21,920 bases of DNA from JAKEGK01 sp036507695. Lineage in GTDB: Bacteria; Pseudomonadota; Gammaproteobacteria; SZUA-152. Below, piece after piece: positions 14,234-20,660 of the stretch. Below the pieces are notes generated by a model, which saw nothing but the letters and a program-made list of their open reading frames with translations, ran no database searches and was not told where the DNA came from. A program made the position numbers and the translations under genes. The stretch spans positions 1 through 21,920 of the forward strand of contig DATCIR010000158.1 in assembly GCA_036507695.1 (NCBI GenBank), written 5' to 3'. Position 1 is the stretch's first letter. Each line of letters starts with the position of its first letter.

Positions 14234-14806
14234 ATGAAGCAACCAGAAAATCTAATCAGGGTTTGGGACCCGTTGGTGCGCGGTTTCCACTGGGTTTTGG
14301 TGAGTGCATTTTTTATTGCCTATCTCACCGAAGATGACGTTATGTTTTTGCACGTCTGGGCAGGATACACCATTGGCGCCGCACTGTTAGTCCGCATTCT
14401 TTGGGGTCTGGTCGGAGCCCGGCATGCGCGGTTCAGCGATTTTGTGACAAGTCCCCAAAATGCTTTGCAGTATGTAAAGGATACTATATTACTTCGGGCC
14501 AAACGTTATCTTGGTCACAATCCGGCGGGTGGTTTGATGATTGTGGTGATGATAATCAGTCTCATCTTTACCGTATTATCCGGCGTTGCTGTGTATGGTG
14601 CAGCGGAGCAAGCAGGACCGCTTGCGGACTTGTTTGCCAATGCGGGTAAATTCTGGGAAAACCTATTGGAAGAAGTACATGAGTTTTTCGCCAACTTCAC
14701 CTTGTTTTTGGTCGCAGTGCATGTCGCGGGTGTGGTGATCGAGAGTTTGATCCATAAAGAAAATTTGGTGTCATCCATGATCAATGGATTCAAGCGGGCA
14801 GAATAA
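14234..14806 (+). CDS. Cytochrome b561-family dihaem membrane protein
   Basis: A 190-residue four-helix b-type cytochrome of the prokaryotic b561/Ni-hydrogenase b family. It likely passes electrons from quinol to periplasmic cytochromes. It opens with the family motif IRVWDPLVRGFHWVLVSAFF. Candidate haem ligands are H19 in RGFHW, H40 in FLHVW, H149 in EEVHEF and H163 in AVHVAG; H96 in LGHNPAGG is a further conserved position. The helices fall near 17-31, 39-60, 101-123 and 150-172. The start at 14234 follows GCGAGAGG by four bases; the earlier ATG at 14210 has no binding site. First gene of a six-gene operon; the next gene starts 49 bases after its stop. In other bacteria b561, DHC and SHP genes occur together. 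Confidence 0.9.
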   Translation: MKQPENLIRVWDPLVRGFHWVLVSAFFIAYLTEDDVMFLHVWAGYTIGAALLVRILWGLVGARHARFSDFVTSPQNALQYVKDTILLRAKRYLGHNPAGGLMIVVMIISLIFTVLSGVAVYGAAEQAGPLADLFANAGKFWENLLEEVHEFFANFTLFLVAVHVAGVVIESLIHKENLVSSMINGFKRAE

Positions 14807-14855
14807 GGCCGTAAAAGTCTGGACAACATTTTCAAGCAACGACCGGAGCAAAAAC

Positions 14856-15275
14856 ATGAAAAGACAATCATTCGTTATTATGTACAGCGTCCTCCTATCG
14901 GCAATGTCAGTTTCAACCGGTAGCCTGGCATACGGATCAGTAGTCAATGATTTGCTGGCTGAATACCAGCAAAGCGGCGCACAAACACCGGACCCGGGGA
15001 AAGCCAGAGTGTTGTGGACGGAGAAATTTCCGGACGCTAGCGGCGGCAATACGCGCAGTTGCGCAAGTTGTCACACTGATAATCTGCGCTCTTCGGGAAA
15101 ACATGTTCGTACCAATAAACCCATTGAACCGTTGGCGCCGTCCATCAACCGCGAGCGTTTGACTGATCCTGGCAACATCGAAAAGTGGTTCAAACGAAAC
15201 TGCAAATGGACGTTTGGCAGGGAATGCAGCCCGCAGGAGAAAAGTGATTTTCTGAGTTACATATTGGCCCAGTAA
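14856..15275 (+). CDS. shp: SHP-type monohaem cytochrome c (DUF1924)
   Basis: A 139-residue periplasmic cytochrome resembling sphaeroides haem protein (SHP). A signal peptide ends near residues 24-27 (SLAYGS). The single haem c site CASCH is at 69-73. Near the C-terminus, WFKRNCKWTFGREC has N115 next to C116 and a second cysteine at C124. Characterised SHPs use an asparagine as distal haem ligand beside a disulfide, so N115 and the C116-C124 pair are the likely equivalents. SHP binds small ligands such as oxygen and NO when reduced; the physiological substrate is unsettled. The start follows GGAG by eight bases. It lies between the b561 and dihaem cytochrome genes, the known partners. Confidence 0.88.
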   Translation: MKRQSFVIMYSVLLSAMSVSTGSLAYGSVVNDLLAEYQQSGAQTPDPGKARVLWTEKFPDASGGNTRSCASCHTDNLRSSGKHVRTNKPIEPLAPSINRERLTDPGNIEKWFKRNCKWTFGRECSPQEKSDFLSYILAQ

Positions 15276-15305
15276 CTTAACCATTGGATAGAAGAGGTAA
15301 TAAGC

Positions 15306-15860
15306 ATGAAAAGCGCATACTGGTTTTCTTTTATAATGGCGATTCCCTTGTTGATGCTGGGAAGCTTTTCTTTCGGTGATGACGATGATGACGTATTGAA
15401 ATTCTGGAAGCGGCAACCCGGTGTTGCACCGGTAACCGATCCGCTTTATAAGGAAGAGTGTGGATCCTGCCATTTTGCCTATCAACCCGGATGGCTGCCG
15501 GAACAGTCCTGGCGCGACATGATGTCCGGTATAGACAATCATTTCGGCGACAATGCGGAACTGAGTCCGGCGAGCCATCAAGCCATTCTGGATTATCTGG
15601 TGACAAATAGCGCGGACAAGTCGGATCACCGGCGTTCGAAAAAAATCATGCGTTCACTGGGTAGCTCCACCGCGCCGCAACGTATCACCGAAACCGGCTA
15701 TTTCAAACACAAGCATGATGAAATACCGGATCGCCTGGTGGAAAACAATGACAAAGTCGCCAGTTTGAGTCATTGCAACGCTTGTCATCAGGATGCCGAG
15801 CAAGGCTCTTTTAGTGAGCGGCATATTACTATCCCCGGGCATGGAAAATGGGATGACTAA
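15306..15860 (+). CDS. dhc: Dihaem cytochrome c (DHC)
   Basis: A 184-residue periplasmic cytochrome with two haem c sites, CGSCH (52-56) and CNACH (157-161). Signal peptide MKSAYWFSFIMAIPLLMLGS is cleaved near FSFG-DDD. Between the haems is a DHC-like region with FAYQPGWLPEQSWRDMMSGI and DNHFGDNAELS, matching the dihaem cytochrome family found beside SHP. DHC is the electron donor to SHP in Rhodobacter sphaeroides. Ribosome binding site AGAGG lies about nine bases upstream. It starts 30 bases after shp. Methionine or histidine sixth ligands cannot be assigned by eye. Confidence 0.9.
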   Translation: MKSAYWFSFIMAIPLLMLGSFSFGDDDDDVLKFWKRQPGVAPVTDPLYKEECGSCHFAYQPGWLPEQSWRDMMSGIDNHFGDNAELSPASHQAILDYLVTNSADKSDHRRSKKIMRSLGSSTAPQRITETGYFKHKHDEIPDRLVENNDKVASLSHCNACHQDAEQGSFSERHITIPGHGKWDD

Positions 15861-15920
15861 TGACGTGTTGCCGTGACCAATGTATGATAAACCATGCCGT
15901 GAACAGGATTGGATAGGCCA

Positions 15921-16223
15921 ATGCTGAATAAATTAAAACTAAGTATTGTATTATGCCTGATGCTGCAATCAGCCTGGGCTGGAAAAGACATCGATCAGGA
16001 TGATGCCAAAGCGCTGCGCCAGCAAGGGGTAATTTTGCCATTGGAGCAGATTTTGCAAACCGCGCAACGCTTGCATCCCGGCCGGGTGATTGAAGTGGAA
16101 CTGGAAAAAAAACGCGGCCGTTATGTTTATGAAGTGGAAATCGCCGATAACAACGGCCAGGTCTGGGAATTGAAAATTGATGCCGGTGACGCAACGTTAT
16201 TATCAAAAGAGTTGAATGATTGA
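15921..16223 (+). CDS. Small periplasmic PepSY-domain protein
   Basis: A 100-residue exported protein. Signal peptide MLNKLKLSIVLCLMLQSAWA is followed by one PepSY domain: ILPLEQILQTAQRLHPGRVI, then EVELEKKRGRYVYEVEIADN and WELKIDAGDATLL. PepSY modules often accompany sensor kinases and haem proteins and are thought to inhibit or sense in the periplasm. GGATAGG lies three bases before the ATG. Its stop (16221-16223) is two bases before the response regulator ATG, so it is probably translated with the two-component pair and may act as its periplasmic partner. That role is inference. Confidence 0.88.
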   Translation: MLNKLKLSIVLCLMLQSAWAGKDIDQDDAKALRQQGVILPLEQILQTAQRLHPGRVIEVELEKKRGRYVYEVEIADNNGQVWELKIDAGDATLLSKELND

Positions 16224-16225
16224 GA

Positions 16226-16885
16226 ATGCGGCTGTTGATTGTGGAAGATGATGTGTCACTGGGTCCGCTGCTGAAAAAAGAGATGGAGCGGCATGGTTTT
16301 GCCGTGGATCTGGCTGACAATGGCGTTGACGGTGAAATCATGGGTGAGGTGGAACCTTATGATGCCGTGATCCTTGATTTAGGACTGCCAAAGCGGCCGG
16401 GTATCGAAGTCCTGCAACACTGGCGGGCAAAGAAGAATGACGTGCCGGTCTTAGTACTAACAGCACGGGATGCCTGGCACGAACGGGTCGACGGTTTTAA
16501 GGCCGGCGCCGACGATTACCTGGGCAAGCCGTTTCACACCGAAGAACTGCTGGTGCGAATCAATGCATTGATTAAACGCGCCAACAAGCAAACCGGCGGT
16601 ACATTCAAGCACGGTGACATTACTTTAGATGAAGAGCGGCAGTGTGTGGTGGACGCCACCGGGACCAGTCATGAATTGACTGGCACTGAATTCCGGCTGT
16701 TGCGTTATTTTATGCATAATCCCGGCAAAATACTCTCAAAAACGATTTTGACGGAACATGTTTATGACTACGATTCGGATAAAGACAGCAACGTTATCGA
16801 GGTGTACGTCAAGCGCTTGCGCCAGTTATTGGGAAAAGACGTGATCGAAACCCGGCGCGGGCAAGGTTACATCTTCCGCGGATAA
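16226..16885 (+). CDS. OmpR/PhoB-family response regulator
   Basis: A 219-residue DNA-binding response regulator. The receiver domain has the acidic pocket E7-D8-D9, phosphoacceptor D51 (VILDLGLP), T79 and K101 (DYLGKPF), all intact. The winged-helix output domain covers about 125-219, with LTGTEFRLLRYFMHNPGKIL and DKDSNVIEVYVKRLRQLLG, ending RRGQGYIFRG. The layout is closest to the QseB/PhoP/TctD group. I start at the ATG (16226) rather than the TTG at 16220, which would overlap the PepSY stop. The kinase gene begins five bases after its stop. Confidence 0.94.
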   Translation: MRLLIVEDDVSLGPLLKKEMERHGFAVDLADNGVDGEIMGEVEPYDAVILDLGLPKRPGIEVLQHWRAKKNDVPVLVLTARDAWHERVDGFKAGADDYLGKPFHTEELLVRINALIKRANKQTGGTFKHGDITLDEERQCVVDATGTSHELTGTEFRLLRYFMHNPGKILSKTILTEHVYDYDSDKDSNVIEVYVKRLRQLLGKDVIETRRGQGYIFRG

Positions 16886-16890
16886 TCCTC

Positions 16891-18231
16891 ATGCGATCCA
16901 TTCAGACCCGGCTGGCTGCCGGTTTGTTGTTATCCTTGATCCTATTGCTGTTTGTTCAATGGCTGGTTATCGCTGCTTCGATTCGTCAACTCAGTGAGCA
17001 ATATATCGTTGCGCGAATGATTCATGCCAGTGATTTGCTGGTGGCGGGCGTCGCGATTCAGGATGACGGCAAACCCAACCTGAACACTGCGCGCATCGAC
17101 CCGATCTATTCCCAACCGTTTTCCGGTTATTACTACACGGTGAGCGCCGGCAATGAAATGCTTCGCTCACGCTCCTTATGGGATGAATCTTTGCCGGCCG
17201 TAACAACAGAACCTGGGAGCACCGAAGTTACCCGTATGAAAGGCCCGCACAGCCAGCTGTTATTGGTGCTGGGCAGTGCTTACCAAAAACAGCAGCAATT
17301 GATTCGGGTCGTGGTGGCGGAAGACATCTCTGTTATTGAAAGCGATATCGACCAACTGCTGTTTCAACATGCCGGACTGTCGCTGATTGTATTGGCGATA
17401 CTGATTTCACTGCAGGTGTACCTGGTACGCAGAAACCTGCGGCCTCTGGAGAAAATACGCCGTGACTTGGATAAACTGGAAACCGGCCAGATTGACGCGC
17501 TGGATGAAAACGTGCCGGTGGAAATTGTTGCGTTAGTGAGGGAGCTGAATACGCGGATTAAAGCCGTGCAACAAAGGTTACAGCGGTCACGGCGCGCCAC
17601 CGGCAATCTAGCCCACGCTCTCAAAACACCGTTGACGCTGTTGTTGCAATTGTCGGAACACGCCTACCTGCAAACAAACCAAGAACTGCAGCAAGCCCTG
17701 CAAACACAGATTTCCAGTATTAAAAATCTTATTGAACGCGAACTAAAAAGAGCGCGGGTAGCAGGCACTTCTGTCGGGACGAAACAGGTGAAACTCAAAC
17801 CTGAAATACAGGCATTGGTTAAATCCCTGGAGGCCATGTACCGGGAGAAGGGGGTCGATATCCACTATGAGGTGGCGGAACATTGTCTAACCATCATGGA
17901 GCGCGAGGATTTACACGAGATGCTGGGCAATATTCTGGATAACGCGTGTAAGTGGGCAACCAAAAAAATACACATTACGATCAGTTGCGATGCCGGTCTG
18001 CATATCAGCGTTGAAGACGATGGTGAAGGTATTCCACAGGAAAAACTGGATGCCATGCTAATCCGTGGCCAGCGCCTCGATGAACAAAAAGCAGGGTATG
18101 GTTTAGGGTTGTCCATCGTCAAGGACATTGTCGATCAGTATCAAGGCAGCATACACATGTCCCCATCACAAACACTGGGGGGGCTGATGACCGTGATTTA
18201 CATTCCGCAATCCGCCATGGGAAATCAATAG
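16891..18231 (+). CDS. Two-component sensor histidine kinase
   Basis: A 446-residue inner-membrane kinase, cognate to the preceding regulator. It has a first helix at about 10-30, a periplasmic sensor region (31-158), a second helix (161-179), HAMP linker (180-232), dimerisation domain with phosphoacceptor H242 in GNLAHALKTPLT, and catalytic domain with N box NILDNACKWA (N347/N351), G1 VEDDGEGIP and G2 GYGLGLSIV. All catalytic motifs are intact. The architecture resembles PhoQ/QseC-type kinases. The periplasmic region has no haem c motif; it may sense through the PepSY protein or redox state, which is inference. No T-tract terminator is visible after the gene. Confidence 0.94.
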   Translation: MRSIQTRLAAGLLLSLILLLFVQWLVIAASIRQLSEQYIVARMIHASDLLVAGVAIQDDGKPNLNTARIDPIYSQPFSGYYYTVSAGNEMLRSRSLWDESLPAVTTEPGSTEVTRMKGPHSQLLLVLGSAYQKQQQLIRVVVAEDISVIESDIDQLLFQHAGLSLIVLAILISLQVYLVRRNLRPLEKIRRDLDKLETGQIDALDENVPVEIVALVRELNTRIKAVQQRLQRSRRATGNLAHALKTPLTLLLQLSEHAYLQTNQELQQALQTQISSIKNLIERELKRARVAGTSVGTKQVKLKPEIQALVKSLEAMYREKGVDIHYEVAEHCLTIMEREDLHEMLGNILDNACKWATKKIHITISCDAGLHISVEDDGEGIPQEKLDAMLIRGQRLDEQKAGYGLGLSIVKDIVDQYQGSIHMSPSQTLGGLMTVIYIPQSAMGNQ

Positions 18232-18279
18232 TTGATTCCGGAATACGGGGGAGTAAGGCTCCGCCGCTGCAATTAAAGT

Positions 18280-19260
18280 CTATTGTGTTGTCCCTTGAGG
18301 GATAAATTCATAATTCACGGCGCCGTCATCAATATTCATCGCGCCATAATAGTGGGTTTCCAGTTCGTAAATTGTGGACGCGACTTCGTTGCCATCCAGG
18401 ACACTATAAAGCCTATCGTTTTCAATTTTGTAGGCATCCCTGGTTCTCAGGTCATCGGGATCGCCTGGCTGGATGGATGGAGTGGTGGCAATTTGCAGGA
18501 CGCGCATTCCGTCGTTGCCATAAAATCCGTTGTATTCATCGCCAGTCAACAAGTCTCTAATCATCATATTTTTACCGATGAACAATTGTTTTATTTCGTC
18601 ACTGGAGAGTATTTTTGCATTTTGTGATTTCAACACCTGCACGGTGAGCGGCGCTGTTACTATGTCCTTGAACTCATAATTTGCCATACCATGGTCACTA
18701 TCCGCCGCGCCCAGATAACGATCATCCCAGCGGTATATAGCCATGGCAACCGGGTTACCTTTGAATTCGGTGTGTAATAAGTTATCCCGGATGACATATT
18801 TGTCAAACGATGCTTCTTCCTCGATGCTGCCGGCGTCGATATTGACGATGGAACGGCGTCCATCGTTGAGGTAAACGGCCTCAATGTACTCGCCGCTTCC
18901 CAAATGCTGCAGTGTCACCGAATGACCGGTGATTAATTCAAGAATTTCATTAGAATTTAATTTTACCGCCCCCTGTTCTTGAAGCGATGTTACTGCCAAG
19001 ATTTGTTGCGCTGGTGCAGCCGCTACCAGTGCTGGTTTGGGTGGAGTCGTTACAGCAGCAGGTGGTGCCGGCAGTGGAGTAATTTGTTGAGCCGGTGCCT
19101 GTGCTTGGGGACTCGATGGGGTAGCGGACTTGTCACCGCACGCTAGCAATAAGCCGGTAATCATAATCAGGTTCAGCGCAGGAATTAACGCGGAAGACAT
19201 TGATTCGCGCAGCAACCGGAATCCGTTTATGGTTAATGGAAATTTATTTAAAGTAGCCAT
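18280..19260 (-). CDS. Lipoprotein with two tandem copies of an unrecognised domain
   Basis: A 326-residue lipoprotein: hydrophobic segment LIPALNLIMITGLLLACGDK with cysteine C41 in a good lipobox (LLAC). A Pro/Ala/Gln-rich linker follows (about 45-95), then two similar domains at about 101-197 and 218-319. Both open LNSNEI / LSSDEI, share a GEYIEAVYLNDGRRSIVNI / DEYNGFYGNDGMRVLQI block, NLLHTEFKGN / DRLYSVLDGN and RYLGAADSDHGMANYEF / HYYGAMNIDDGAVNYEF. I do not recognise the domain. The start at 19260 has AAAGG upstream; an internal ATG at 19200 would give a more standard 21-residue signal. It is divergent from the hydrolase gene and convergent with the kinase gene. Confidence 0.82.
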   Translation of the reverse strand: MATLNKFPLTINGFRLLRESMSSALIPALNLIMITGLLLACGDKSATPSSPQAQAPAQQITPLPAPPAAVTTPPKPALVAAAPAQQILAVTSLQEQGAVKLNSNEILELITGHSVTLQHLGSGEYIEAVYLNDGRRSIVNIDAGSIEEEASFDKYVIRDNLLHTEFKGNPVAMAIYRWDDRYLGAADSDHGMANYEFKDIVTAPLTVQVLKSQNAKILSSDEIKQLFIGKNMMIRDLLTGDEYNGFYGNDGMRVLQIATTPSIQPGDPDDLRTRDAYKIENDRLYSVLDGNEVASTIYELETHYYGAMNIDDGAVNYEFIPQGTTQ

Positions 19261-19476
19261 TTTCGACCTTTCACTTTTGACCAATTTTTTTGGGGTTACG
19301 TTAAGAGTACGAGTCAGTGCCATTGACTCAGGCAATTCCAACGCAGGAATATTCGACTATATTATGCGTTTACAATACGTTAATCTACAGGCTTGTGCTT
19401 TATAGCACGTTTTATTCAATTGGCGTATCCGCTATTCACAATTTACAAAATGTCCTTTATTGAGAGTAATAATTCT

Positions 19477-20418
19477 ATGAAACGGGTTTCAATGGTTTTG
19501 GCAACATTAACATTATTTTACAGTGCCTGCGGCGCCTCAGCACCAGCTGCGGACGCGTTGGCGAAGCCGAATGTCGTGAAGATCAATAACCAGGTTTATG
19601 CGCTCCTTGGCCCTATCGGGATTCCTTCGAAGGAAAACCGGGGTTACATGGTCAATAGCACCATAATTATTGGCGACAAGGGCGTCATTCTCGTGGATAC
19701 CGGATTTACTGACGAAATCGGCCGGCACCTGAAAAAAGCCATCGCGGGTATTACCAGTAAACCGGTCACACATATCATCAACAGTCACCATCATGGCGAT
19801 CATGTGCTGGGTAACAGTGAATTCCCGGGGGCGGAAATAATCAGCGCGGAAAAATGCCGAGAACTTGTGGAGAAATCCAGTCACGAATGGCTTGCGCTGG
19901 TAGAGACATTGACGGGTTTGCGCTTCCCCAACACCAAGCCGGTTCCCGCCAACACGGTGTATGCGGAAAATACCAAGACACCCGTGACGTTAGCCGGGGT
20001 TGCAATGACTTTATGGGTTCCCAATGGTTCGCATACACCAGGCGATATGATGGTGTATCTACCCGGGTACAAACTGTTGATTGGCGGCGACATACTGGTG
20101 CATAGCATGACACCGAGTTTTCGGGATGCGCACGTAAAAACCTGGATAGCCACGCTGGAGCAGATCGGCAGCATGGATATCAAAACCATCGTACCCGGTC
20201 ATGGGCCGTTAATGACCAAGAACGATGTCAAAGCCATGCACCAACGCATGGCCAAACTTTATACCGGGGTAGAGGCCGGGTATAAGAAAGGCCTCATCGA
20301 CAGTGAAATTCGCCAGACCCTGGATTTGCATGAATGGGAAAAAATGAAAAACTTTGATGATCTCATGGGCATGAATATTAACCGGGCGTTTCTTGAGGTG
20401 GAAGAAGCGAACTTCTGA
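19477..20418 (+). CDS. Exported metallo-beta-lactamase-fold hydrolase
   Basis: A 313-residue MBL-fold protein. All metal ligands of a binuclear site are present: H104-x-H106-x-D108-H109 in SHHHGDH, H186 in GSHTPGD, D205 in IGGDIL and H242 in VPGHGP. The signal peptide (MKRVSMVLATLTLFYSACG) may be a lipoprotein signal, since Y-S-A-C resembles a lipobox. The subgroup is the broad one that includes SoxH/quinoprotein-associated hydrolases and hydroxyacylglutathione-hydrolase-like enzymes, not a proven beta-lactamase. The substrate is unknown. Upstream ATGs at 19450 and earlier lack a signal sequence. A small hairpin GTGCT-TTAT-AGCAC sits at 19395-19408. Confidence 0.88.
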   Translation: MKRVSMVLATLTLFYSACGASAPAADALAKPNVVKINNQVYALLGPIGIPSKENRGYMVNSTIIIGDKGVILVDTGFTDEIGRHLKKAIAGITSKPVTHIINSHHHGDHVLGNSEFPGAEIISAEKCRELVEKSSHEWLALVETLTGLRFPNTKPVPANTVYAENTKTPVTLAGVAMTLWVPNGSHTPGDMMVYLPGYKLLIGGDILVHSMTPSFRDAHVKTWIATLEQIGSMDIKTIVPGHGPLMTKNDVKAMHQRMAKLYTGVEAGYKKGLIDSEIRQTLDLHEWEKMKNFDDLMGMNINRAFLEVEEANF

Positions 20419-20452
20419 GCAATCACTTCGGAATGCCTGCAAGCAGAAAGTC

Positions 20453-20599
20453 TTAGCGTGCCGGCGGCAGGGCGCTGACTTCCGCCTGTTTATACCACGC
20501 AATAAACCGCGCGCAATCAGGATCCCCCTCGTTCGGCGCCCAGGCTGCAAAATCCTTATCCGTGATTTGTACTAGGCGCCTATATTTTATATCAACTAT
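20453..20599 (-). other. Startless 48-codon reading frame, possible gene remnant
   Basis: Between the hydrolase stop and the allophanate hydrolase stop, the minus strand has a frame from after a TAA (20600-20602) to a TAA at 20453-20455. Its translation looks protein-like (ITDKDFAAWAPNEGDPDCAR then FIAWYKQAEVSALPP) but contains no ATG, GTG or TTG before this segment. It may be the tail of a decayed gene, a small gene with an unusual start, or chance. I do not recognise it. Confidence 0.3.
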
Positions 20600-20656
20600 T
20601 TAAATCGTTTATTGAGTTGATGTAATGGCGCCCGGGCGTAATCATCATACTATGAT
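20573..20656. repeat. Cluster of nested palindromes
   Basis: In 84 bases there are four perfect inverted repeats: TAGGCGCCTA (20573-20582), ATCAACT/AGTTGAT (20591-20597 with 20615-20621), CGCCCGGGCG (20629-20638) and ATCATA-C-TATGAT (20644-20656). GGCGCC occurs at 20575-20580 and 20627-20632 and, being self-complementary, can pair across the second repeat to form a two-stem nested hairpin. No T-run follows on either strand, so it is not a standard terminator. Confidence 0.5.
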
Positions 20657-20660
20657 ATGT

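Noticed and set aside
14937..15629. Long minus-strand open frame (230 codons) across the SHP and DHC genes
   Set aside because: It lies antisense to two cytochromes with clear haem motifs and binding sites, and its translation has no recognisable domain; it is a coding shadow.
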